This document shows, piece by piece, positions 1 to 8,240 of a stretch of DNA of 13,981 nucleotides. The stretch's first letter is position 1; every line of letters begins with the position of its first letter. This DNA is from Betaproteobacteria bacterium (GTDB lineage Bacteria > Pseudomonadota > Gammaproteobacteria > Burkholderiales > SG8-39), in contig JAFAGU010000371.1 in assembly GCA_019237595.1 (NCBI GenBank), forward strand, positions 1-13,981, in the 5' to 3' direction. The notes under the pieces are model-generated. The model was not told the origin of the DNA and did not search any database. It saw only the letters and a list, made by a program, of their open reading frames with translations. The position numbers and the translations under genes were made by a program.

Positions 1-1
1 C

Positions 2-286
2 CTCTTCGGCGCCGAGTTCACCTGGGTCTACGCCAACGAGTTCGGATCGCGCCGCGACGAGGAGCTCGCCAAGCCCAAGGCCTTGCCGGAAGCTGCGCCG
101 GGTCGTCCCGAGGTGCAGATGCACGCCGCGCTCGCGAATACCGTCGCCGCGCGGATTCCTCCCGCGACCTCTCCCTCGTTCCTCGAGCGCCACAAGCCCG
201 AGCTCGCCGTCTCCGGCGCGTTCCTCGTCGGCGCTGCGCTAGGAAAGCTGCTCGAGCACCTTCCGCACCGCCTCCGGACGCGGTAG
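2..286 (+). CDS. YihY/BrkB family membrane protein, 3' end only
   Basis: This is the C-terminal 94 residues of a protein that begins left of the window; the frame is open from base 2 to TAG at 284-286. The first residues read LFGAEFTWVYANEFGS, which resembles the conserved end of the last membrane segment in the YihY/BrkB (UPF0761, once misnamed ribonuclease BN) inner-membrane family, usually LFGAEF followed by a tyrosine. After it come a hydrophilic, proline-rich tail and a short hydrophobic stretch (LAVSGAFLVGAALGKLL) near the end. Such tails vary in this family. The molecular function of the family is not settled. The last 48 bases overlap, tail to tail, the 3' end of the KDG kinase gene on the other strand. 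Family call is fairly safe from the motif; the body of the protein cannot be seen. Confidence 0.7.
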   Translation, partial: LFGAEFTWVYANEFGSRRDEELAKPKALPEAAPGRPEVQMHAALANTVAARIPPATSPSFLERHKPELAVSGAFLVGAALGKLLEHLPHRLRTR

Positions 287-1165
287 TGGCGCGACGGCGC
301 CGAAGCCCGTGGTCTTGAGCGCGGCTGCTGCGTTGGCGTAGCGCGCCGCCTCGAGCGGCGAATCGCCCGCCGCCAAGCGGGCGAGCGCGGCGCCGCAGAA
401 GCAGTCGCCCGCGCCTGTGGCGTCGACGCTCTTCATCTTGAGGCCCGGAACCGTCTTGCGGCTCGCTCCGTCGCTCACGATCACGCCGTCCGCGCCGAGC
501 TTGAGGAAGACGTTCTTCGCCCCGAGGCCGTGCGCCCAATCGAGGATCGCCTGCGGATCGCTCGCGCCGCTCAGTGCCTGCGCGTCTTCGAGGCTCGGGA
601 AGAAATAGTCCGCCAGCGCGATCGCCTGCGCCATCGCCGCCCTCGCCTCCTCGATCGGCCAGAGCTTCAGGCGAAGGTTGGAGTCAAAGGAGAGTTTCGC
701 TTGAACAGTCCTAGCTTCTTTATAAGAAGTAATGACGGAACGGAAAGCAGACGGCGAGATCGCCATGCTGATGCCGGAGGCATGCACGATGCGCGCATCG
801 CGGATCACGTCCATTGGCAGCTCTTGCGGCCGCATGCGGCTCGCGGCGGAGCCTGCGCGCAGATAGTGAAACGTGTGGCCGTTCGGGCCGTGCCGCACGA
901 AGTACACGGCGGTGAAGGCGGACCGGTCGAGCGCCACGCCGCTCGCGTCCACACCCTCCTCGCGCCAGAGCGCGAGGAAGAGGCGCGCGAAGTCGTCGTC
1001 GCCGAGCCGCGTCACGTAGGCGACCTTGGCGCCCTGCCGCGCGGCGGCGATGGCGGCATTGGACGTGTCGCCGCCGAAGCCCTGCAGATACGCGGTTTCG
1101 GCGGGCCGCGTCTGGTTGAACTCGATCATCGGCTCGCCGATCGAGACGATGTCGAAGCGGGCCAC
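239..1165 (-). CDS. kdgK: 2-keto-3-deoxygluconate kinase (PfkB family)
   Basis: A 308-residue ribokinase/PfkB-family sugar kinase, likely phosphorylating 2-keto-3-deoxygluconate (KDG) to KDPG with ATP in the cytoplasm. Visible motifs are the N-terminal GEPMIEF, the substrate-side GGDTSNAA (31-38), FDSNLRLKLW (160-169), typical of KDG kinases, and the PfkB signature DATGAGD (248-254) with D254 as expected catalytic base. Length is normal. It starts with GTG at 1163-1165, three bases after the TAG of the KDPG aldolase gene, with an AAGG upstream, so it is the last gene of the ettA-aldolase-kinase operon. The neighbouring aldolase uses its product, which supports KDG over fructose or ribose as substrate. 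Odd: bases 701-736 are only about one third G+C and use A/T-ending codons (ATT ACT TCT TAT AAA) unlike the rest of the gene. The 3' end overlaps the YihY-type gene. Confidence 0.88.
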   Translation of the reverse strand: MARFDIVSIGEPMIEFNQTRPAETAYLQGFGGDTSNAAIAAARQGAKVAYVTRLGDDDFARLFLALWREEGVDASGVALDRSAFTAVYFVRHGPNGHTFHYLRAGSAASRMRPQELPMDVIRDARIVHASGISMAISPSAFRSVITSYKEARTVQAKLSFDSNLRLKLWPIEEARAAMAQAIALADYFFPSLEDAQALSGASDPQAILDWAHGLGAKNVFLKLGADGVIVSDGASRKTVPGLKMKSVDATGAGDCFCGAALARLAAGDSPLEAARYANAAAALKTTGFGAVAPLPRPEAVRKVLEQLS

Positions 1166-1168
1166 GCG

Positions 1169-1782
1169 CTAGGCGACCTTCCGGCCCTTGTACGCCGCGG
1201 CGTGCGCCCGCACGGCATGGAGGTCGCCCCGCTTCAACGCGGCGACGGGAACCAGCGCGCCTGTCCCGACGAACGAGGCGCCGGCGGCGAAGTACTGCTC
1301 CATGTTGTCGAGCGAGACGCCGCCGGTCGGGCAGAAGACGATCTGCGGATAGACCGCCTTGATCGCCGCGAGATGCGATGGGCCGCCGCCGCTCGCGGCG
1401 GGAAAGAGCTTCACCACATCCGCGCCCGCGCGATGCGCCTCCAGAACTTCGGTCGGCGTGAATCCCGCGATCAGCGCCGCCCGCTGGGCTTCGTGGCAGA
1501 TCTTGGGAAGCGAGGTGAACACGAAAGGCGCGACGAGGAACTGCGCGCCAGCCTCGATGCAGCCAGCCGCCATCCGCTCGTCGAGCACCGTTCCGGCGCC
1601 GACGAGGCACTTCTGCGCGAAATGGCGGATGACTTCCGGCGCGCCGGGCGTCGTCATCGTGATCTCGAGCGAGCCGAAGCCGACCTCGAGGAGGCACTCG
1701 CCCGCCTGGATGGTGAGCTCGGCGGTGTCGAGCCGCAGGACCGGCACGACGCGCTCGCCGATCAATCGGTCCACGATCGGCT

Positions 1783-1786
<4 letters not shown>
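1169..1786 (-). CDS. eda: KDPG aldolase (2-dehydro-3-deoxyphosphogluconate aldolase)
   Basis: A 205-residue class I aldolase of the KDPG/KHG family. It would split 2-keto-3-deoxy-6-phosphogluconate into pyruvate and glyceraldehyde-3-phosphate, the last step of the Entner-Doudoroff pathway. The Schiff-base lysine is K126 in GADVVKLFPA, the general acid/base glutamate is E41 in SLEITM, and LVGAGTVLD and CPTGGV are the usual TIM-barrel strands. The ATG (1784-1786) overlaps the TGA of ettA as ATGA, so translation is probably coupled; the downstream KDG kinase makes its substrate. A longer in-frame reading upstream exists, but it lies inside ettA and does not resemble the family. Odd: where E. coli Eda has R49 (LEVTLRT), this protein has T45 (LEITMTT). 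That form occurs in part of the family, so a related 2-keto-3-deoxy-phosphosugar substrate cannot be excluded. Confidence 0.88.
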
Positions 1787-3435
<1,649 letters not shown>

Positions 3436-3473
3436 GCCTGTATGATATCGGCGTTGCCAGGGGGATAAATGAA

Positions 3474-3992
3474 ATGAACAAAGCCGGTCCCGGAATCGTC
3501 CTCGCTTTTCTCTTCGCCGTATTCGCCCTCGAGGCGCAGGCCGTCGATGGTCTCTCCGTCGAGGCCGGGAACGGCAGCGGCCTCAGCGCTGCGCGCGTCG
3601 GCCTGCAGTGGGACTGGCAGAAGAAATGGCTCCAGGGCGCGGACTGGCATGTCGGCGGCTACTGGGACCTGCAGCTCGGCCGCTGGCACGGCGCGAGCAA
3701 CATCACGGACATCGGCCTCACGCCCACGTTCCGCCTGCAGCGCAATTCAGGCTACGGCGCGTATGCGGAAGCCGCGATCGGCTTCCACTATCTCTCGACC
3801 AAGAACCTCACGGCCGCCAAGCAGCCCGGGTCGAATTTCGAGTTCGGCGACCACGTCGCCGTCGGCTACCGATTCGGCGACAAGGGCGCCTACGACCTGA
3901 GCCTGCGCCTGCAGCACCTCTCCAATGCCGGGCTATGGAAGCCGAATCCCGGCATCGACCTCACGCTGCTCCGATTCCAGTACCACTTCTAG
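3474..3992 (+). CDS. PagL-like lipid A 3-O-deacylase / acyloxyacyl hydrolase family outer-membrane protein
   Basis: A 172-residue protein with a signal peptide (about 1-23, AQA before VDG), alternating beta-barrel strands and a C-terminal phenylalanine (FQYHF), as expected for an 8-stranded outer-membrane barrel. RLQHLSNAGLWKPNPG (145-160) carries the His-x-Ser-Asn motif of PagL, with H148 and S150 as the predicted catalytic pair; FEFGDHVAVGYRFG is also typical. PagL removes the 3-O-linked acyl chain of lipid A in the outer leaflet, altering surface charge and immune recognition. By spacing (S+12), the catalytic glutamate of Pseudomonas PagL corresponds here to D162, a conservative change. 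Length matches the family. The ATG at 3474 is chosen because AGGGGGA (3460-3466) lies seven bases upstream; the out-of-frame ATG at 3469 is too close to it. Divergent from ettA; it ends four bases from the next, converging gene. Confidence 0.82.
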   Translation: MNKAGPGIVLAFLFAVFALEAQAVDGLSVEAGNGSGLSAARVGLQWDWQKKWLQGADWHVGGYWDLQLGRWHGASNITDIGLTPTFRLQRNSGYGAYAEAAIGFHYLSTKNLTAAKQPGSNFEFGDHVAVGYRFGDKGAYDLSLRLQHLSNAGLWKPNPGIDLTLLRFQYHF

Positions 3993-3996
3993 GGCA

Positions 3997-4776
3997 TTAA
4001 CCGGGCCGGTCCCAGTTCGCGGGCTGGTCGCCGACGAAGAACTCGAGCAGGAGGAAGTCCTCGAGCGATTGGTTGTCCTGCGGGCGCGCCGAGAGCATCA
4101 CGCTCTTGCGCAGGCGCTGCGACACCCATTCGAAGTCGCCGCTCCACCGATCGCGGATGATGCCGATGGCGCGGCGCACCACCGCCACGCGGATGTTCGG
4201 CGCGTCGCGCCGCCGCACCGTATAGACGTCCGCGGTGTTGTGACCGGCATCCGGATTCCAGCCGGCGAAGAAAAGCTCCGCGTAGTCGTCGCCCACCACG
4301 CGCTTGATGCGGAAGACGCCGCCGCGGCGCGTCGTGTCGGCGGACAGGCTCGGCGGCGGCGTGCCGAGGTACGCGGCGACGATCTGGTCTTTCAGCGCCG
4401 CGACATCGAGCGGCCGCGCCGGATCGGCGCCTTCGGCGGACATCTTGGGGAGCGGTTCCGACGGTGTCTGGACGAAAGTCGCCGGAGGGGCTTTCCGCTG
4501 GGCCGGTCCGTGCGGCAAAGCGAGAAGCGCCTTCGCGCTCTCCTGAGACGGTTTCGCAGCCGGCGCAGGGGGCACGACCGGCACGAGCGCGATTTCCGGC
4601 GCCGGGATGACCGGGCGCACCGGCTCGAGGAAGACGTCCAGCCGCAGCTTGGCATTCAGCCGCGGCGCCTCGACGCTGAGATCCTCGAGCGGTGCCGTCG
4701 GCGCGCGCAGCAACAGCACCGTCGCGTGGAGGAGGATCGACGCGGCGAAGGCGAGATGGATGCGCTCGATCGGCAT
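3997..4776 (-). CDS. Hypothetical membrane-anchored, proline-rich protein
   Basis: A 259-residue protein I do not recognise. The N-terminus (RIHLAFAASILLHATVLLL, 6-24) is a single hydrophobic anchor like that of TonB, followed by a periplasm-type linker rich in Pro and Ala (about 52-110). A globular C-terminal domain (about 120-259) has many aromatic and charged residues (DDYAELFFAGWNPDAG, RDRWSGDFEWVSQRLR, DFLLLEFFVGDQPANWDRPG). The C-terminal domain does not show the usual TonB pattern, so a TonB role is not supported. Its ATG (4774-4776) overlaps the TGA of the allophanate hydrolase as TGATG, so the two genes are very likely translated together. That links it to nitrogen metabolism only by position. 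The start is chosen on that overlap and on the anchor; the same frame continues upstream inside the hydrolase gene without sensible protein. Confidence 0.7.
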   Translation of the reverse strand: MPIERIHLAFAASILLHATVLLLRAPTAPLEDLSVEAPRLNAKLRLDVFLEPVRPVIPAPEIALVPVVPPAPAAKPSQESAKALLALPHGPAQRKAPPATFVQTPSEPLPKMSAEGADPARPLDVAALKDQIVAAYLGTPPPSLSADTTRRGGVFRIKRVVGDDYAELFFAGWNPDAGHNTADVYTVRRRDAPNIRVAVVRRAIGIIRDRWSGDFEWVSQRLRKSVMLSARPQDNQSLEDFLLLEFFVGDQPANWDRPG

Positions 4777-6422
4777 CAGCCCTTCCCGCTCGCGAGCCAG
4801 TTGCGCCAGCCGCCGTAGGAAGTGATGTCCTTGCGGCCGGCGACGCCGTAGTGCTCGCAAAGAAACCCCTTCACCTGCTCTCCGTCCTCGAGCGACACCG
4901 TCCCGATGCCCAGCGGAGCGGGAATGAGCGAAACGAAGGACGCGAACGCCTCCGGCGCCATTTCCCAGACTTCCAGCTCGATCGAGGCGCCGCCCTCCGC
5001 GACCTTCAGCATCCCAGGCTTGCCCTCGAGCGCGAACAGGCGATAGCTCGGCGCCGTGCGCGCCGCCCGGACGAGCCGCGCGCCGCGCTCGACGAGCTGA
5101 TGGTTGAGCGCCATGCCGGACAAATGGGCGCCGACCACCGCAAGCCGGAGCGCGCCCTGCGCCGACGGCAGGTCCGGCTCCCCGCAAAAACGCGCCCCGA
5201 GCGCCGCGAGCGCTTCGTCGCTGAAAGGCCGACCGATGAGCGTGACGCCGAAGGGCACGCCGTCCTCCCGCACGCCGGCCGGCACCGTGATCGCCGCGAG
5301 GTCGAGCAGGTTGACGAAGTTGGTGTAGCGCCCGAGGCGCGAGTTGAGCTCCACCGGCTTCGCCTCGACCTCCGAAATCCGGTAGATGGTCGGCGCGCCC
5401 GGAACGACGAGCACGTCGAAGCCTTCGAGCGCCGCCATGCACTGCAGGTGCAGCTCGGCGAGCCGGTGCTGCGCGCGGAAGAGCTCGGCCGCGCTGTACC
5501 GGCGGCCGGACTCGATGATCGAGCGCGTCACGGGAAGCATGTCGCCGAGGTGCTTCTCCAGCACCGCGGTTCGTTCTGCGACCCACGGGCCGTAGAGGAG
5601 GCTTTGCGCTTCGAGAAATGGAGCGAAATCGATCTCGCCGCGGCGCCCCCCGAGCGATTCGAGCTTCGCCAGCGACCGCGCGAACAGCGCCTGGTATCCC
5701 GCGTCGCCGTGGAATTCCAAGGCCGACGGAACCGCGAAGCGGAAGCGCTCGCGATCGATGCCCGCCGGCGAGCCTGTCCGGCTATAAGGATCCTGCGGAT
5801 CCGTGCCCCGCATGGCCCGAAAGGCGTCGAGCGCCTCGGCGCAGGTCCTCGAGAACACCGATACGCAGTCGAGCGAATGGCAGGCGGGCACCACTCCTCT
5901 CGTGGAGACGAGCCCATGCGTGGGCTTCAGGCCGACCACCGCGTTGAACGCAGCCGGCACGCGCCCTGACCCTGCGGTGTCGGTCCCGAGCGCGAAATCC
6001 GCCATGCCGAGCGCCACGGCGACCGCGGAGCCGGAGCTCGAGCCGCCGCTGATGAATTCCGGCCGGAAGGCGTTTCGCACCGCGCCGTGCGGCGAGCGCG
6101 TGCCGACGAGCCCGGTGGCGAACTGGTCGAGGTTGGTCTTGCCGACGACGATCGCGCCCGCGCGCTCGAGCCTTTCGACCGCAAATGCCGATCGAGAAGG
6201 AACGTAGGAATAGGCGGGACAAGCCGCAGTAGTCGGCATGCCGGCAACGTCGATGTTGTCCTTGACCGCGAGGAGCTTTCCCCAGAGCGGCCCGCGCGGG
6301 ATCGCTTCGATGGCCTTCGCGCGCGCAAGCAGCGCCTGCCGCGCCGGGACATGCAGGAACACGGGGTTCTCCGCATGCGCGGCGATGCGGCGGTAGACTT
6401 CGTCGATGGATGCTTCCAGCAC
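4776..6422 (-). CDS. atzF: Allophanate hydrolase
   Basis: A 548-residue amidase-signature enzyme that hydrolyses allophanate (urea-1-carboxylate) to ammonia and CO2, the last step of urea-carboxylase, biuret and cyanuric acid breakdown. The Ser-cisSer-Lys triad is visible: K54 (AVKDNIDVAG), S128 in GGSSSGS and the nucleophile S152 in GTDTAGSGRVP, with normal spacing. The C-terminal domain (about 426-548: VVGAHLSGMALNHQL, KPGML, DITSYGGWRNW) is the extra domain that sets allophanate hydrolases apart from other amidases and handles the carboxylated intermediate. The likely start is GTG at 6420-6422. The protein is shorter at the N-terminus than the roughly 600-residue AtzF, and upstream codons do not look like family sequence. 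The start lies only 19 bases from a divergent hydrolase. No urea carboxylase or biuret hydrolase gene is present in the window. Confidence 0.9.
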   Translation of the reverse strand: MLEASIDEVYRRIAAHAENPVFLHVPARQALLARAKAIEAIPRGPLWGKLLAVKDNIDVAGMPTTAACPAYSYVPSRSAFAVERLERAGAIVVGKTNLDQFATGLVGTRSPHGAVRNAFRPEFISGGSSSGSAVAVALGMADFALGTDTAGSGRVPAAFNAVVGLKPTHGLVSTRGVVPACHSLDCVSVFSRTCAEALDAFRAMRGTDPQDPYSRTGSPAGIDRERFRFAVPSALEFHGDAGYQALFARSLAKLESLGGRRGEIDFAPFLEAQSLLYGPWVAERTAVLEKHLGDMLPVTRSIIESGRRYSAAELFRAQHRLAELHLQCMAALEGFDVLVVPGAPTIYRISEVEAKPVELNSRLGRYTNFVNLLDLAAITVPAGVREDGVPFGVTLIGRPFSDEALAALGARFCGEPDLPSAQGALRLAVVGAHLSGMALNHQLVERGARLVRAARTAPSYRLFALEGKPGMLKVAEGGASIELEVWEMAPEAFASFVSLIPAPLGIGTVSLEDGEQVKGFLCEHYGVAGRKDITSYGGWRNWLASGKG

Positions 6423-6441
6423 GGGCGCACTGTACCGTGGA

Positions 6442-7212
6442 ATGGACCGCGCGGCGCTCGACGCGGCCTACAACAATTCCGCGGCAGTGGCCGGCAGCGG
6501 CGCGATCGTGGAGGCGTGGACGCGGCGGAGCGCGGAGCTGCGCTCGCGCTTCGCGGGCACCCTGGACCTTCGCTACGGCAGCGAGGAGCGAAACCGCGTC
6601 GACTTCTTCGAGGCTTCGCCGGGCGCCCCGGTCCTAGCGTTCATCCATGGCGGCTACTGGCAGATGCGCGCAAAGGAGAATTTCGCCTTTGTGGCGGAGG
6701 GACCGCTCGCTCGCGGGATCAGCGTCGCGATGATCGGCTACACTCTCGCGCCGGCGAAGCGCCTGCGGGCCATCGTGGACGAGATCGCCTCGGCGCTTTC
6801 ATTCCTGCAGCAGCGCTTTGCCTCGTCTCTTCTCATTTCCGGGTGGTCCGCCGGCGGCCATCTCACGGCGATGGCGATGCGGCATCCCGCCGTGCGGGCA
6901 GGCCTCGCCATCAGCGGCATCTACGACCTAGAGCCGATGAAGCTCAGCTACATCAACGAAAAGCTCCGTCTGGACGACGATGAAGTGCAGGCGCTCAGTC
7001 CCCTCCGCCTCGCGAAGCCGGCAAAATCACTCGCCATCGCCTACGGCGCCAGGGAGCTCTCGGAGCTCCAGCGCCAATCCGAGGCCTACGCCGCCGCAAT
7101 CGCGACCCAACCCCATGCGCTTGCCGGCCACGACCACTTCAGCATCCTCGAAGAGCTCGCTTCGCCGGAAGGCGAGCTCACTCTCCTCGCGCGCACCCTT
7201 CTGGGCAAGTAG
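6442..7212 (+). CDS. Alpha/beta hydrolase, arylformamidase-like
   Basis: A 256-residue cytoplasmic alpha/beta hydrolase of the arylformamidase/BD-FAE carboxylesterase type. HGGYW (69-73) supplies the oxyanion hole, GWSAGGH (134-140) holds nucleophile S136, GHDHFSILEEL holds H232, and the acid is probably E205 in the YGARELSELQRQS segment. The N-terminus MDRAALDAAYNNSAAV is typical of this family, which fixes the start at ATG 6442; an in-frame ATG at 6406 would add a tail that lies inside the divergent gene. Relatives hydrolyse N-formylkynurenine or other amides and esters, and the substrate cannot be read from sequence. It sits between the allophanate hydrolase and a nitrogen-type ABC importer, so an amide or ureido compound is a reasonable guess. 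No clear Shine-Dalgarno sequence precedes it. It ends nine bases before the inverted repeat at 7221-7241. Confidence 0.82.
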   Translation: MDRAALDAAYNNSAAVAGSGAIVEAWTRRSAELRSRFAGTLDLRYGSEERNRVDFFEASPGAPVLAFIHGGYWQMRAKENFAFVAEGPLARGISVAMIGYTLAPAKRLRAIVDEIASALSFLQQRFASSLLISGWSAGGHLTAMAMRHPAVRAGLAISGIYDLEPMKLSYINEKLRLDDDEVQALSPLRLAKPAKSLAIAYGARELSELQRQSEAYAAAIATQPHALAGHDHFSILEELASPEGELTLLARTLLGK

Positions 7213-7220
7213 GCCGGTCG

Positions 7221-7241
7221 TTCGCACCAGCGCGGTGCGAA
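7221..7241. promoter_or_regulatory. Inverted repeat matching the NtrC binding-site form
   Basis: Two perfect 8-base arms, TTCGCACC and GGTGCGAA, flank a 5-base centre (AGCGC). The inner part, GCACC-N5-GGTGC, is the form of enterobacterial NtrC sites (TGCACC-N5-GGTGCA). It lies 27 bases upstream of a sigma-54 type promoter and about 64 bases from the expected transcript start, closer than the usual enhancer distance but on the right side. An alternative is a hairpin ending the hydrolase transcript; no T-run follows on either strand, which argues against an intrinsic terminator. The match is seen; binding by NtrC is inferred. Confidence 0.55.
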
Positions 7242-7268
7242 AGAGGCCGTGGGAAGGCATCGAGCGCG

Positions 7269-7283
7269 TGGCATAGGCCTTGC
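7269..7283 (+). promoter_or_regulatory. Sigma-54 (RpoN) -24/-12 promoter of the ABC importer
   Basis: TGGCATAGGCCTTGC has the invariant GG-N10-GC arrangement and matches TGGCACG-N4-TTGCW at TGGCA and TTGC. Transcription would start near 7295, about 20 bases before the ATG of the binding protein, leaving just room for the AAGGGGGA ribosome binding site at 7305-7312. Sigma-54 promoters need an AAA+ activator; the inverted repeat at 7221-7241 is the obvious candidate site. Together they suggest induction by nitrogen limitation. Confidence 0.6.
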
Positions 7284-7315
7284 GATAACCCTTGCAACAA
7301 ACCCAAGGGGGATTC

Positions 7316-8233
7316 ATGTACCGGCTCCTAGCCACCGCACTCGCCGCGGCTTTCATTCTCGCGCCGGCCGCGCACGCCGCCGATCGCGTCATCAAGGTCG
7401 GCGCGCTCAAGCTGATCCACAGCATCACGCCGTACTTCTACGACAAGTTCACGCCGGCAGGCTACCGGATCGAGGTCATCCCGTTCGAGAGCCCGACCGA
7501 CGGCAAGAACGCCGTCGTCACCGGCTCGGTGGACTTCGGCACTTACGGTTTCGCGGCAGCCATGCTTGGCGCGGCCGCCGGCGAGCCGGTCGTGATCTTC
7601 GCCGCGCAATGCAACCGCGGAATGGCGGTGATCGGCGACGCAAAGCAGGACCTCAAGTCGATCAAGGATCTCAAGGGCAAGCGCCTGGCGATCTGGCCGG
7701 GCTCGACGCAGGAAGTCGTGATCCTCGAGCGGCTGAAGGCGGAAGGGATGACGATCAAGGACGTGCAGCACGTGCGGCTGCCCTTCAGCGACATGGCGCC
7801 CGCCCTCGCCCGCGGAGACGTGGATGCCTACGTCGGCGCGGAGCCCGGCCCCGGCATTAGCCTCGCGAACGGCACCGGCAAGGTGATCGAATATCCGTAC
7901 TCGACGGCGATCGGCTCGCTCAACATGGTGATGACGGCGAAAGCGGAGACGATCGAGAAGGATCCCGAGCTCGTGAAGGTCTTCATGGCGATCCATAAGA
8001 AGGCCACCGAGTTCGCCATGTCGAACCGCGAAGCGATGGTGGAGATGGCCTCGCAGAAGCTCGGCCAGCAGAAGAAATCGATCGAGATGGCGGCGCCCAA
8101 CGTCGAGCTCACCTGGAAGATCGATGGGGACTTCCTCAAGCACGCGAAGGCCTACGGGGACCTCATGCTCGAGAAGAAGCAGATCCGCGCGCTGCCGGAT
8201 TACTCGAAATTCATCACGACAAAGTTTCAGTAA
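7316..8233 (+). CDS. ABC transporter substrate-binding protein, NitT/TauT family
   Basis: A 305-residue periplasmic binding protein with a Sec signal peptide (about 1-21, PAAHA before ADR) and no lipobox cysteine. The mature part follows the NMT1/NitT-TauT pattern: an early strand IKVGALKLIHS, a central DLKGKRLAIWPGSTQE, and PALARGDVDAYVGAEPGPG (hinge and ligand-loop region). Relatives bind nitrate, taurine and other sulfonates, or pyrimidine/thiamine precursors, so the ligand is not readable here. ATG at 7316 is preceded by a strong AAGGGGGA. It is the first gene of a binding protein-permease-ATPase operon driven by the sigma-54-like promoter upstream, next to an allophanate hydrolase, so a nitrogen-containing small molecule is the best guess. 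The end of the gene, with its TAA, forms one arm of a hairpin followed by T5. Confidence 0.88.
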   Translation: MYRLLATALAAAFILAPAAHAADRVIKVGALKLIHSITPYFYDKFTPAGYRIEVIPFESPTDGKNAVVTGSVDFGTYGFAAAMLGAAAGEPVVIFAAQCNRGMAVIGDAKQDLKSIKDLKGKRLAIWPGSTQEVVILERLKAEGMTIKDVQHVRLPFSDMAPALARGDVDAYVGAEPGPGISLANGTGKVIEYPYSTAIGSLNMVMTAKAETIEKDPELVKVFMAIHKKATEFAMSNREAMVEMASQKLGQQKKSIEMAAPNVELTWKIDGDFLKHAKAYGDLMLEKKQIRALPDYSKFITTKFQ

Positions 8234-8240
8234 TCTTTTT
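8198..8240 (+). terminator. Intra-operon hairpin with T-run, possible attenuator
   Basis: GATTACT (8198-8204) pairs perfectly with AGTAATC (8229-8235). GAAA (8206-8209) can extend the stem with TTTC (8225-8228), leaving one bulged C. Five T (8236-8240) follow at once. The structure includes the stop codon of the binding-protein gene and sits just before the permease. The stem is AT-rich, so it is at best a partial terminator. That would fit the common pattern of making more binding protein than membrane components. It may also act by hiding the permease start or protecting the upstream mRNA end. Confidence 0.45.

Noticed and set aside
3441..3446. TATGAT as a -10 box for the PagL-like gene
   Set aside because: A single good hexamer without a convincing -35 at 16-18 bases; not enough to call a promoter.
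3469..3477. Two-codon upstream frame ATGAAATGA overlapping the PagL-like start
   Set aside because: The ribosome binding site is too close to serve the first ATG, and such overlaps arise easily by chance; no evidence of a regulatory peptide.
4692..5969. Long plus-strand open frame (425 codons) opposite the allophanate hydrolase gene
   Set aside because: Arg/Ala-rich shadow without recognisable domains; the minus strand carries an intact amidase-signature enzyme.
8124..8240. ATG at 8124 as the permease start
   Set aside because: It would overlap the binding-protein gene by 110 bases and add about 39 Ser/Arg-rich residues unlike any permease N-terminus.
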